Source: Xiphydria camelus (taxonomy: Eukaryota > Arthropoda > Insecta > Hymenoptera > Xiphydriidae). From it: a DNA stretch of 64,000 nt. Positions within the stretch are counted from its first letter, which is position 1; every line of letters starts with the position of its first letter. The translations under genes were made by a program, and so were the position numbers. The notes under the pieces were generated by a model that did not search any database, was not told the DNA's origin, and saw only the letters and a list, made by a program, of their open reading frames with translations. Location: the NCBI GenBank assembly GCA_963678675.1, contig OY783194.1, positions 11,802,451 to 11,866,450 on the forward strand. Direction: 5' to 3'. Shown here in pieces: positions 11,522-22,495 of this stretch.

Positions 11522-12500
11522 TGAGGTCCTAAAATAATTATAAAAACCCTGTATAATTTAGCCCTGACAAGTACTATCTTATCGAGCTGTACCTTATCGA
11601 GGAGAACTTTCGGCGTAATGATTCCGAAATGTTTCTATGATGTTTTGCAACATACACGAATTTATCGAGAAATATATATTTCTAACATATGTACGGTAGT
11701 GTTCACGAATATTGTAAAATATCGCAGGAATGTTACAGAAAAGTTACTTACAAAAACGTGCTTTGCGGGGTGCAAATGGTGATATTTTGTAATTTCCATC
11801 GTTACAGCAGAGGCGAAGAAGAGATGAAATAGAAGTGAGGGGTACATGTACACTTCACGTTTGACAGGTCGGTATATAAATTGAAACTTGAGATAGTATA
11901 ATACGAAAGAGGAAAAACTTATATCGATAAAGAAAAAATAATAATAAAGTAGTTACTCTATTATTGTAATCCAATAACATTGTGTATCACTTTTTTTTCT
12001 GCCACGACTTTAATTGCTGATAGTGAAGAAAAATCAAATTTATTAGTTGATCCATCCACTATCAACAATGAAAGTCGTGGGAGAAAAATAAGGGATACAA
12101 TAGAAATGGATTACAATAATACAGTAACTACTTTATTATTATTTTTTCTTTATCGATATAAGTTTTTCCTCTTTCGTATTATACTATCACAAGTTTCAAT
12201 TTATATACCGACCTGTCAAGCGTGAAGTGTACATGTACCTCACTTGTATTTCATCTCTTCTTCGCCTCTGGTGTAACGATGGAAATTACAAAATACATTT
12301 TTGCAAGTAACTTTTCTGTAACATTCCTGCGATATTTTACAATATTCGTGAACACTACCGTATGTTAGAAATATATATTTCTCGATAAAAACGTTTCAGA
12401 ATCATTACGTCGAAAAATCTCCTCGATAAGGTATAGCTAGATAAGATTGTACTTGTTCGGGCTGAATTATATGGGGTTTTTATAATTATTTTAGGAAGTC
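11522..12500. mobile_element. Palindromic transposon derivative, copy A
   Basis: The arms 11522-12025 and 12057-12500 are inverted copies with a ~31-bp loop. The left arm contains about 50 bp that the right arm lacks. The outer boundary is CCTAAAATAATTATAAAAAC and its complement. The element continues on the right into a transposase-like remnant (12520-12730). A second copy with a truncated left arm is at 61969-62555, and it retains the segment missing here. The overall form suggests an element that has become palindromic. Confidence 0.75.
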
Positions 12501-12519
12501 CCAGGAAAATATCGATGCC

Positions 12520-12730
12520 GTGCTAGAAAGAATAAGGAATAACCCTCGAACGAATATTCGGGCTATGCCAACAGAGGTTAGAATCTGCAAGTCTACGGTT
12601 CGGAGGATATTAAAGGATATTCATCTATTTAAAGTGACGTACGTCCATGCACTCGAGACAGCAGATTCAGATCGCTGAACGAACTAACAACTGGTTCTTG
12701 AAACTACAAGTGGATGATCCCTCGTTCGAA
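12520..12730 (+). pseudogene. Transposase remnant with helix-turn-helix
   Basis: One frame encodes VLERIRNNPR and, further on, CKSTVRRILKD. This resembles the helix-turn-helix of Tc1/mariner-superfamily transposases of the type annotated as DUF4817. A short relic of the following region (WFLxxQVDDPSF in the related copy) comes next before stops appear. No catalytic core remains. The homologous piece at 62590-62850 is equally broken. Confidence 0.6.
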
Positions 12731-12940
12731 AGAAATCCCCTCGGTTTCGCATACGATCTATAACAAATTGTAAATAACACAAACAATCATATGCAACATT
12801 TTCCTATTTAAAATATACCGAACTTACTAAACATAGAAATTATAAGAAACTATATTAATCTGAGTTAACCAAATCTAATAATGACAGAATTAATAAAAAT
12901 GATATATTTCCTCTTTCGTATTATACTACCAATTTATATA

Positions 12941-13160
12941 CCGATCTGTCAAATGCAATGAATGCAACTAATGCAACTGGTTCTTGTTGGAACAACAAGT
13001 GGATGATCCCTCGTTTGAAAGAAACCTCCTCGGGTTCGCATACGATCTGTAACAAATTGTAAATTACACAATTTACAGAGAATGTTTTTTTACAGAGAAT
13101 CTGTTTTTGTGGGGGGTTGTAAATTACACAATCATATGCAGCATTTCACTATTTAAAATA
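12941..13160 (+). repeat. Duplicated piece of the transposase remnant
   Basis: The run ACAAGTGGATGATCCCTCGT (about 13003) repeats the end of the remnant at about 12702. It is followed by the same flanking AT-rich sequence and by a fragment also seen at about 9133. It looks like an internal duplication and carries no gene. Confidence 0.5.
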
Positions 13161-13420
13161 TACCGAACTTACTCAGCGTAGAAATTAAGAAACTATTGAC
13201 AGGTCGATGTGTAAATTGGAACTTGTGTGATAGTACGAAAGAGGAAATATATCGATAGAGAAAAATAGTTATAAAGTAATTACTTGTTTATTGTGATCCA
13301 ATTCCATTGCATCTCCTATTCTGCCACGGCTTGTATTGATGACTGAGAAGAAAAACCTTCAATCCGTCCCGTGCTCGCATGACGCTGAAAACAAGAAATA
13401 GAATGAACACACAAAGATAT

Positions 13421-13709
13421 TTTTGTCACTCAGTGTCAAATACTCGGTTTCATGGGCGTCCTCGACGCATGTGAAGTCATCTTTCACACACCAATTCGTG
13501 AAAAGTTGCGCAGTGCGTGAAATAACCTGCGCAGTGCGTGAAATCGTCAACCTCGTATTTGACACTTGTGACAAAAAATAGAATTCGTTATTCGGTTGTT
13601 TCGCGCCGCTTTAACGAGTGTGATTGCCGTACTCGCTTCGCTCGTGCGGCAAACTTCACACTCGTTAGAAACAGCGCTTCACGCCCTAATAACGAAAATA
13701 ACTATTGTC
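13421..13709. repeat. Hairpin repeat R1, copy 2 (insertion)
   Basis: This block matches 3040-3375. It contains the stem AACGAGTGTG / CACACTCGTT and the outer pair TTCGTTATT / AATAACGAA. The paralogous composite repeat at about 63108-63120 lacks it: there 'aagatat' runs almost directly into 'ttccatcgaaag'. That makes this a likely insertion, so R1 appears to be a mobile hairpin unit. Confidence 0.7.
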
Positions 13710-14511
13710 TTTCCATCGAAAGTGAGGTTAAAGCTGTCAGATGGCAATTAAACTTATCTGATGGCAATTCTTCTGAGACCGTCTCCTTTCCTGTTCTTGA
13801 TGCACAGGCAACTAGAGAAAAATACCACTGCATATCCGTTCACTACCTCGATTAAACGAAAAAAATACAAACGATTATTAAACTATACGGAGCGTCTGTC
13901 ACATTCACCACTATTGAGATTCATTACTCCGATTACACTGAATTTTCACTTTTTATTAACAAGCGCGTCCGAGGATCGAAATAAACGCGAGGGAAATCGT
14001 TACGCGAATGGAAATATTTTATTCACTTTGAAAACCATGACTAAACATTCAAGGAATATATTCTCTCATACACTCTCACATACATTTGATGGCGTATGCG
14101 TGTGCCCGCATCTGTGTAGACATTTCCGATCATGGCCGACTATCGCCGAAGATAGGCGGAATTAGAGTGACATTTTGACATATATATATTGCCCGAGAAA
14201 TCGGATTCTCGACTTTCAGGCGGCAGGGGCGTGGCTTAGCGTTGCTAAGGGCGAATCTCTGTTAATATTTAACTTATAACATTTATTCTGGTCTCTATCA
14301 ATAGAGAATAGTCAATTTATATGGCGTAACTAAGCATAGTTTTGGTTATAACCGTATATTTATTGAGAAAATTCGATGTTAAAATTGAGGGGCGAAGGGG
14401 GCAGACATTTTTCCTGTAAAGATACACGGGTGCCCGCGGCGACAGCACTATTGGCGACGTTCTGACGAACTACTTGAATGAACATGCCGCGAGACACTAC
14501 CGTGTCTCTTG

Positions 14512-15475
14512 AAATAAGGTTTTGGCAGATTTTCGTACATATTTAAACGAGGCAGCAATTGGTACAATTTTTTAGGCTTGTCCCTATTACTGCCGATAGT
14601 AATGTAAATGGGGACAACCAAGTCGTGTAAATGAAGGTTCTGCCTCGGTTATACACCTATTGCGTATCTTCCATGCACACTATCACACATATAAATGTGT
14701 ATTGTATGTATACGGAAATCAGCGCCGCCAAATTGTAACACAAACAAAAGCTACGCTTGTGAAAGTACGCAAGAGGCCTATGGTCAGCTCGTCTGACAAT
14801 GAGTTCATCGCATTCGTCCTAACCTCTTTCATCATTGACAGCGGTTGATGGTTGGATCCGGTCAGTGCAACTGACACTTACTGGGCAACACTTTTCGATA
14901 CGACTGCCAGAAACTGAGTGACACTATTTGGTACAAGGCGACAGTAATTAGGTGGCAATAATTAGTTCATAATCGTTTTCACGTGGCAGTATTAGGTACA
15001 TACAAACAGACTTAGAATTTAATTAATTTTACATTATTTCTCAGAATTTTAAGGGTCACAATTCTCCTTTATACTAAAAATATATTTCATTTTATTATGG
15101 TATAAAAAACTATTATAGATAACATCGCAATGAAAAAGGTGCACTATATGCCAAAAGTGGTAGTAATTGGGACACTTACATTATGGCTTATAGGAATTAG
15201 TATTTAACGTAGGATAGACATGAAAGTGTGGGCCATAAGAATCGCGCAAGTGCGTGAGAGGACATTTAGCGGGTGTATGAGAGTCTCTCTGTTGTACACA
15301 CTCCTACTGGACTAGACTACAGAAATGTGCGACAGAGAGGCTCTCATGCACTCGCCCCATATTCTCACTGACAATAGCATGATTTTCATAGCCCGTATTC
15401 TCGTCTCCATCCTGTATAAGCTTCTCGGGAATAAGCTGAGAAGGACGAAGAACGTGCGACAAAGAGGTTCCGCTA
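14512..15475. other. Spacer, no gene recognised
   Basis: Several scattered variants of 'ggcaataattagg' and 'attaggtacat' suggest old repeats. A short inverted pair near AGAGTCTCTCTGT / ACAGAGAGGCTCT (about 15280-15345) is also present. There is no coding evidence. Confidence 0.45.
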
Positions 15476-15477
15476 CC

Positions 15478-15627
15478 GCTCACTCCTTTCAACAACGTCA
15501 TATCTCAAAAATCGACGATTTTTAGTTATGCCTGTTTTCAGAATGCCCTGAAAGAGTAGTATATCCTTGCAAGATCTCCTGAAAAATAACATTTTTTGAG
15601 ATATGACGTTGTTGAAAGGAGTGAGCG
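15478..15627. repeat. Hairpin with 35-bp perfect arms
   Basis: The arms 15478-15512 and 15593-15627 are perfect inverted copies (core CAACAACGTCATATCTC). The loop is about 80 bases of non-repetitive sequence. It resembles a small foldback MITE. The open frames that cross the arms start with the same few residues only because the arms are inverted copies. Confidence 0.7.
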
Positions 15628-16112
15628 ATACGTTCTCTGGGGTTGATGTTCTCCCTCGTACGCATACGTTTCCTATACATACGTATGTATATCACTTAAA
15701 AAAGCAGCATTTTGCATCAGTTTGCATCGGCCTTTTAATAACCAACAACAAGAGCTGTGACAATTTATTTGGTACACCGTTCTGTCAATTCGCGATATTA
15801 GGCTTAAAAAGTGACAGATCGAAATACATAATCACTAATCGCAAGCATGTGCTCGAAGCGTGGGTTCCCGTAATTAAAGTAGCATTTCGTTTAAAAAGTG
15901 TAGTCGTATGAAAGTGCTTACAAGGGGAGGGTTCGACCCATGGGTCACCGATTTGAACAGCGTTTTGGTTAAACGGTAGCCAAAAGGGTCACAAACAATC
16001 CCCTAAAGCGGTTGCTGCCAATGCGGCTTCATTTATTTATAAACAACTTTTTTTTAGATTTTATGCTGCCGGACCGGACGATAGTGGTCTGGTTTTAAAC
16101 GGCAGTTTCCAC
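15628..16112. other. Spacer, no gene recognised
   Basis: No recognisable product, repeat or regulatory element. A short open frame covers part of it without similarity I can name. Confidence 0.45.
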
Positions 16113-16187
16113 AGCGGCGCAGTGGCGCAGTGGTTAAGGGCAAGTCTTACCACGCGGTAGGCTCGGGTTCGATTCTTGCTACGGAGT
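16113..16187 (+). repeat. tRNA-like SINE head with Pol III A and B boxes
   Basis: TGGCGCAGTGG at 16123-16133 fits the RNA polymerase III A box (TRGYNNARNGG type), and GGTTCGATTCT at 16166-16176 fits the B box, with spacing typical of tRNA genes. The T-arm stem pairs poorly and no clear acceptor stem was found, so this is a tRNA-derived SINE head or tRNA pseudogene. Transcription is possible but unproven. Confidence 0.6.
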
Positions 16188-16386
16188 TAAAAAAAATTTT
16201 TTGTCACCTTTTTTTTTAAATTTATTGTGAAATAGTAATTTCTATTGCAGATATAAAAAATGCGCCGAAAAAATTAATTTTAACGAGAAATTTTGAAATT
16301 AGAAGTATGACTCATTACGAAAATCTAGATTTTTGTCAGACTTCTGTTATGATTCACTTAATTGTTGACAACCCATTTGCATCAAA

Positions 16387-16500
16387 GCGCGGAATATTCC
16401 GCGAGCCGTGACTGTCTGCTATCACCGAGCGCGGAATATTCCGTGCACCCCGACTATCTGCTATCACCGAGCGCGGAATATTCCGCAAGCCCGCAACTGT
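16387..16500. repeat. Three 42-bp tandem units, each with a GGAATATTCC palindrome
   Basis: GGAATATTCC lies at 16391, 16433 and 16475, a constant 42-bp period. Each is preceded by GCGC and followed by CTGTCTGC or CTATCTGCTATCACC. The palindromic core is invariant while the spacers vary. The repeats stay open in two frames, but I do not regard those frames as genes. Confidence 0.75.
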
Positions 16501-16804
16501 CTGCTTGGTGCAAAGAAAATGTTTGCTTTGCATGTTTTTATGATAAGTATCACCCAAAAAATTGTAAACATAGCGTACCTACCAGAGTCTCCATCCGAGT
16601 CAGAAACCGACAAAAGCGATTAAATATTTTTGTATAATTAGTACAAGTATAGTACAAGTACAAGTTTTTCAGCGCATTTTTTTATATCTGCAATAGAAAT
16701 TACTATTTCACAATAAATAAATTTTAAAAAAAGTGAACAAAAATTGTTAAAAACTGTCCGCAGCAAGAATCGAACCCGAGCCTACCGCGTGGTAAGACTT
16801 GCCC

Positions 16805-18905
16805 TTTTTTTTTGATGTTTGTTTATTGTGGTAAAAAAGTCATTGTACAATATGATGGTTTAAGAAACACTAAACAAAACCATAACAATAAGTGAGAGCA
16901 AAAGAAAGGGAAATTTTGCTTATTCTGGATAAATTGCCACCTACTGCCTGGTGATTCTCATTTATCAACTATCTGTATGTTTTTCAGTCTTATTGGATCT
17001 CTGACTTAGTCAAAAATATTACAAGTGTTTGAAATTCACAAAATTACTGTAAAATTTCAACCGTTATAATTTTGTAATTAATTACCCTAACGAAATGTAG
17101 TAAATTGCATTTTTCATCATTTTTTATGTAGATTATTATCCACTTGGTTTCATTTCAAAAGATCAATTGCAAGTATGTGAAAACCAGCACTCACTCCTAG
17201 GAGTTGTCAACTTTGAGGGTTAATTTCACCCCCTAGAAATGTTTCTCCATGGATAAAAAAAATACGTATCTCTTAGATTTTGATGTAGAATAACATATAT
17301 CAGAATGAATGAAATCGGCGAGGTACACCTGGGACGGTTTCCTTGTTAGAAAAATACAGTGATGTGTTAGTATGTAATTCTGTGCCTAGTCGGCTAATAA
17401 CATTGGAAAAGTGAACTTCATAAAAAACCAATGTAGCAGTTAACTTGAAGTATGATAAAGTGAGAGGGAAGGATGGAGTGGTAGGAAATAAGTACAGTAG
17501 AAGGGGGCCCCGGAGAAGGGGGGGGGGGAGGAAGCATAAACTAAGTATTTACAGTATTTACAGTTGGGCTACTGAGGCGATATCGATATCAGAGTCCATG
17601 TGTCAACCCTGTTTATGTTGCTGCTCACTGCTCACTCCTCCGGTTGTCCGCTTCTAGGCGTTCCATCAGCTCCGGAATGTACTTGGCAGAGTGGTCAAGC
17701 GACCAGTATTTTGGGCGAAGTCTGCCATCCTACACGAAGTCTCTCGCTGGAATGCCTCGCGAGTATCTGTACCGGGGGGTACCATCGTCGGGAAGCTTGA
17801 TTGATTTATCAAATTTGTGTCTTTCCGCATAATAAAGTAGTGGTATGTTGTTGGCGTCTTGGATAACTCCTAGTCTATCGTACTGCATGAACATCTGTGG
17901 CTGCGGATAGCCTATGCGGGCAGCTGCCTTGGCTGCCAATGGGTTCACGACACTGAGTGCGTTCAATATTCCATTTTTATTGTCTTTCAGTCCCGCAAAG
18001 TAGTCCTTTGTAAGACGGAGCACAAAGAGGTCAATTCTGGAGATGTCCGCTGCATCGTATAATACTTTGTTGCTGACGCGATGCTTGTATTAAGTATGTC
18101 CCGATCGATGCATGTTCAGACATCTTCGTAGGCAGCTTCTTTCAAAAACTCTGAGGGTTTCTATCTGGCAGGTGCTAAGATTCCACCAGGCTGCTGATGC
18201 ATACGTGAGTAGAGGTCTAATCAGCAGTAAGTAGCAAATTATTTTGGCTCTTTTGCTGATAAATTTGGTTTTGAATAGTCTTCCTAGTGCTTTTACCCTG
18301 TTTCTGACTTTATCGATCTGGATGTTTGTATGCTTTGTGTAGCGGGCTAGCTGGTTGATGTTCATACCGAGGTACTTTACCATTTTTCTTGTAGGAATTG
18401 TAACCTGTGTGTTGGATCTTGGTTTGGTCGTGTTCACTTGGAACGCACTCAGATTTTTGTTCTGGTTTCCTGCCAGAAATTTATATGGCCTCCGTAACAG
18501 AATAGTTTCGCATTTAAGTGGGTTGACCCGCAGATTTCATTTGGTATAGTAATTATTTACGTTATTTATTACTGTTTCTAGTTTGTTACGAATTAGTGGT
18601 GGTCGTTTCCCAATAACGTACTAAATTGTGTCGTCTACGTATGCAATGGAATGTAGGTCTGGTGCTATGTTGGCATCGAAAGAATTAAGGATGTCAGCCG
18701 TGTAGATGGAGAACAGGCATGGTGAGTTTATTGTTCCTTGCTGTAGTCCTTCCATAATTCTAAACGTTTCAGATGATATGTGATTGCCATTAATCACCTT
18801 GAATTTTTTACCTCTCACCATATCCCATATGAAATTTATGAGAGGTGTTGGGAAGCGTTTTTCCATCAGCACGTACAAGAGCCCGTCCAGCCACACGGAG
18901 CGTAT
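16805..18905 (-). mobile_element. 5'-truncated non-LTR retrotransposon (Jockey/R1-like)
   Basis: On the minus strand, a reverse-transcriptase fragment (18896-17730) is followed by an untranslated region that ends in AATAAA (about 16823-16828 as TTTATT on the plus strand) and nine A residues (16805-16813). That is the normal 3' end of a LINE. The 5' side stops inside RT motif A at about 18905, where the mariner at 18907 begins. The poly(A) tail abuts GGGCAAGTC of the tRNA-like arm, so the element inserted there. Confidence 0.8.
17730..18896 (-). pseudogene. Reverse transcriptase fragment of a non-LTR element
   Basis: Three minus-strand pieces in different frames belong to one RT. The first (18896-18621) runs from VWLDGLLY just after the first catalytic Asp, through LQQGTINSPCLF, to AYVDD, the catalytic YxDD box. 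The second (18437-18090) has the post-RT 'VKYLGM' and 'LLLIRPLLTYA' region, which is standard for Jockey/R1-type LINEs. The third (18023-17730) is the C-terminal tail. At least two frameshifts separate them, and the endonuclease and N-terminal RT are missing. The protein cannot function. Confidence 0.8.
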
Positions 18906-18906
18906 C

Positions 18907-19819
18907 GGGTCCCCTGTAAAGGTGGACGACCACGAACTGCAAGCGTTACTGGATGAAAACTCTTGCCAGACGGAAAAACAACTTTCAGAACAGCTAGGAG
19001 TAGTTGAACAAACTATTTCCTATCGCTTTGAAGCAATGGGAAATATTCGAAAAGGAACAAAGTGGGTGCCACACTCTTTGATTCAAGCAAATAAAAATAG
19101 CCGTCTTGGCATATGTTTGAATCTTTACAACAAGCAATAAAGAAAGTCTTTTTTGTGGAAAATTATGACCGGCGATGAAAAGTGGATTTATTTTTGGTAA
19201 TCCGAAATGATGATATCATTGGGTTGACCCCGACGAGCCGACGACATCGACGCCAAAGCGCAATATTCACTGTAACAAAGTCATGCTGTGTATATGGTGG
19301 GATATGAAAGGCGTACTCCATTATGAACTGAAACCTGGAAAGACAGTTACTGCCGATCGCTATCGTCAACAATTAATATGATTGAACCAAGAAATTTACC
19401 AAAAGCGTCCATTTGTTGGCAAAGGAAAACGTCCAGTAAAACTGCTCCATAACAACGCCAGGCCTCATGTGGTTAGATCGGTCAATGATACGTTAATGGC
19501 TCTTGAATGGGAAGTTGTACCACACCCGGCGTATTCACCAGACTTAACTCCAACTGATTTTCACTAGTTTTGGAAAATGCAAAACGAATGTCTGATGTGC
19601 GATTCAAAACACTTGAAGAGAAGTCCAAAAATTGGTCGATAACTTGCTCATCTCGCAAGATCAAACTTTCTTTGCGGAAGGCATCCATGAATTGCCTTAA
19701 AGATGGTTGAAGGTCATTGAATGTGAGGGGGATTATTTTGATGAATTGATGTATTTTACTTTTTTCCAAAATAAATTTTGAATTTTTGCGAATACGTTCT
19801 AAAACTTATTTGTACACCT
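18907..19819 (+). pseudogene. Mariner transposase relic, 5'-truncated
   Basis: Reading on the plus strand gives DDHELQALLDEN, a QLGVVEQTIS helix-turn-helix, then MTGDEKWIYF (first Asp), LLHNNARPHV (second position) and HPAYSPDLTP (third Asp region), followed by a WLKVIECEGDYFD-like end. This is a D,D34D mariner transposase. Several stops and frameshifts break it, and the second-Asp motif reads HNN where HDN is typical. The 3' terminus near 19800-19819 reads ACTTATTTGTACACCTA, a mariner-type end. The 5' end is lost at the junction with the retrotransposon. Confidence 0.85.
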
Positions 19820-19914
19820 AATGCTATATTAGTGTTATCTCTCCTTTTTTAGATACAGAACGAATTACTAAAAAACTTTTGGGTTAAAAAAATGTATTTA
19901 TTAAAGGTCAATTA

Positions 19915-20105
19915 CGTTACAATAAATTTTCGAAATGACTTCCATTGATTTTTCGGACTTTTTCAAATGTTATGCTTGAAATTTTGCGACATTCTTGCAT
20001 AATTCTCTGTTTCAGTTGGTTAATGCTTGCTGGTTGAGTTTGAAAAGCAACAGATTTCAGATGTCCCCATAAGAAGAAATCGCAGGGAGTAAGATCAGAT
20101 AATGG
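19915..20105 (-). pseudogene. Mariner-superfamily transposase, C-terminal fragment
   Basis: The minus strand encodes a short stretch with LTPCDFFLWGHLK, then QPASINQLKQRI and a FEKVRKI-like helix. These are typical of the end of Tc1/mariner-superfamily transposases, including the third acidic residue region. It belongs to a different element from the relic at 18907. Its TTTT-rich left flank (19826-19890) recurs near 21765-21830. It is a dead fragment. Confidence 0.65.
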
Positions 20106-20254
20106 AAATTACTTCGAAAATTTATTATAACATAATTGTGACCTTTAATAAATAAATTGACAAAACTTACTTCTGGCAGTTTCTTTCTCGATTTGCGCGA
20201 AAACTACTCATCGAAAGGTACCAAAATTTGGTGTTGTTGTAAAGAATTATTAAA

Positions 20255-20465
20255 GAGCTTTCCAACGCTGTATCACACATGTGGGGTTGCTATTTAAGAT
20301 TACAAAGTTGGGGGGCTACCCCTAAGGGGGTTGGAGTGGGTACGTCTCCGATTATGTCATTTTGGTTCCCCCTCTCCACTGCCGAAACCGTATTTTTGTT
20401 TTTTAGAAAATCTCTGTAACTTTCTGAGATATTGGGGTGGCAAGTTTTCAAAATGTCACCCTGTA
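20255..20465. repeat. Dispersed repeat, copy 1 (pair with 22083-22300)
   Basis: About 200 bp from 'gtatcacacatg' to 'tgtcaccctgtat' is nearly identical to 22083-22300 in the same orientation. It ends in CACCCTGTAT, a common terminus of small insect DNA elements. Open frames in both copies are by-products. Confidence 0.75.
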
Positions 20466-22082
20466 TATGTATTTGTTTACAAAACAAGAACAAACATAAA
20501 TATCCCTTTTCAAAAATTATACTAAAAACATAAAAATATAACTTGAAAATATTCTTCTATAGAATGTGTAGCCAGTAAAGAAACAGTCATTTCAGCTGTC
20601 GATAATAATTTATTTAATAAAATAGTAAAGCAATAAATAGAGAATTTCATTTTCTTTTGTTATACTGTTGTCTTGGCTGAACCTACCCAATAGGAACCTT
20701 CAACCGGCCTAACGCTCGACTATTACGGACTACCACACGATCTGCAATAGCGCGATAGTGGCAGCCATGACTGGCTCAATAACGGACAAGCGCTGGGATG
20801 ATAGTTTTGGAAAAATATCGGGTATCGATAAAGAGCCAAATGTGATAAACTATATTAGTCTAACCACGGCAAATATTAGGTATAATATTCAACCAGCAAT
20901 AGTATGAAAATGTGCCATTCATGATATGAATTTTCCCGAGCTATAACCCAATAATAAATTCATAATATTGAATGAGCTCAAAATATCGGTTTTTAATCAA
21001 ATATTTGAAGGACAAAACAAAATATCTTCAAAATATGTAACATGTGATATCTAAATTGGATATTTAAAAATGGTCCTTTAATGGTGGAAGACTGGCAACT
21101 GTTCATTCCTTCGACCAAAGTTATATCCTGATGAATTATTTGTTAACAATTATAGGCTCAAGTACAGCCGATTATCGATTCCCATTATTTCATAAAAAAT
21201 AACGGGCGCCTGGAAATCCACAAGAGATGGGCCGACGCTGGGTGGCCAGTTATTGGCCCATGACTGGTAACTACGTATAAATTGGCCAAGTATTGGCTCT
21301 ATTGTAATAACTGGCTTTCTTATACGGGTTGGTCCAATCTAGGAACTCCATTGAATTACTGAACCTGTGGTGCCAACCCTCAATTACAGCATGAATGCTT
21401 AAAACAATCATATTATATCATTTTATAGCTATATAAATGAATTTTCTAAATAGACAATAAGACGTATGATAATTTACACCAGAACGGACAGCAACGCTTC
21501 GATTTATCGATGAGTTTTTTAGCTGCCCAATAATAAAAATATTACTGCCATAAATAATGGCTGTCAGAATTAACAAATAAGGTGCACCTTCTAGTTTCAA
21601 GTCTGAGCATGCAATGCGACTAACCGCGAACGACGAAAAATATCCCTACTATTTTTTATACAGGGGTAATCCAACCTAGGCAACGGCCCAAATTTGGCAT
21701 ATCTCCCCTATATCTTTATATACTCACGATAAAACTGATTCTCAATTCAAATTAAGTAATTACTATATTAGTGTTATTTGTCTTTTTTTTAGATTCAGTA
21801 CAAATTACTAAACAACTTTTGGACCCTCAGATTTTCGCGAAAAACAGTGTGTCTTTGGAAATCAAAATCAATTTTCTTATACTATATTCTGAATAACTGA
21901 GTAGATTCCTAAATCCAGAAACTAATCGAGCGCATCAAATTGCATTCAGTTTAAAAATATCAGAAAATTGATATAGGTATAATTGTATTTACGTTGATCT
22001 GCAATCTTCGTAACTATAGATAACGTTACAAGGTATATAATTCAGTCTATTCTTACGTGTAAGAAATATTCATATTTTTAAA
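20466..22082. other. Spacer, no gene recognised
   Basis: AT-rich sequence without a recognised product. A stretch near 21250-21310 repeats 'tggccagttattggc' and 'ggccaagtattggc'. A short fragment near 21765-21830 matches the flank of the transposase relic at 19826-19890. Confidence 0.45.
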
Positions 22083-22300
22083 TTCAATGCAAATTGATGG
22101 GTTGTATCGCACATGGGGGGTTGCTATTTAAGATTACAAAGTTGGGGGGGCTACCCCTAAGGGGGTTGGAGGGGGTGCGTCTCCGATTATGTCATTTTGC
22201 TTCCCCCTCTCCACTGCCGAAACCGTATTTTTGTTTTTTAGAAAATCTCTGTAACTTTCTGAGATATTGGGATGGCAAGTTTTGAAAATGTCACCCTGTA
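22083..22300. repeat. Dispersed repeat, copy 2
   Basis: Second copy of 20255-20465, about 1.83 kb away in direct orientation. It differs at a few bases and by one extra G in the GGGGGG run. Confidence 0.75.
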
Positions 22301-22495
22301 TAAAGTATATGAAACAAAAAAATAAATGTAGTACGCTCTTTCTCTCAATCTAGTCAGCGGTCCAAGTTAGGGATCCGTCGGTCCATTATGGGCAACCAGT
22401 TTCCTTGATTGGACCGAATATATATTTTTAGTTTTTATGGTTTCTTGATTTTGGAAGATATTTTTCGGGAAATTCAATTCCATTAATTATAAGTA

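Larger units (their letters stand above)
11522..14511. repeat. Composite repeat, copy A (direct repeat of 61969-64000)
   Basis: The order palindrome, transposase remnant, then a block rich in 'aaacgattattaaactatac' and 'ctctatcaatagagaatag' is the same here and at 61969-64000. Part of the last block is also present inverted at 57108-57480. Copy A differs by an extra fragment at 12941-13160 and by the R1 insertion (13421-13709). The repeat has no intact coding region. Confidence 0.75.
16113..16804. mobile_element. Foldback element with tRNA-like heads
   Basis: The outer segments are inverted copies. 16113-16285 on the plus strand and 16667-16804 on the minus strand both carry GGGCAAGTCTTACCACGCGG, GGTTCGATTCTTGCT and then a shared AT-rich stretch with TTTCTATTGCAGATATAAAA. 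The centre holds three 42-bp units, each with the palindrome GGAATATTCC. The right arm is cut short by the poly(A) end of the retrotransposon at 16805. Two opposed SINE insertions would be an alternative explanation, but the shared sequence beyond the tRNA-like heads favours one inverted unit. Confidence 0.65.

Noticed and set aside
16113..16187. Functional tRNA gene
   Set aside because: A and B boxes are present, but the T-arm and acceptor stem do not pair properly, and the sequence is part of an inverted repeat.
16387..16500. CRISPR-like array
   Set aside because: Three units with 42-bp period, a palindromic core and similar spacers; eukaryotic context and no Cas genes.
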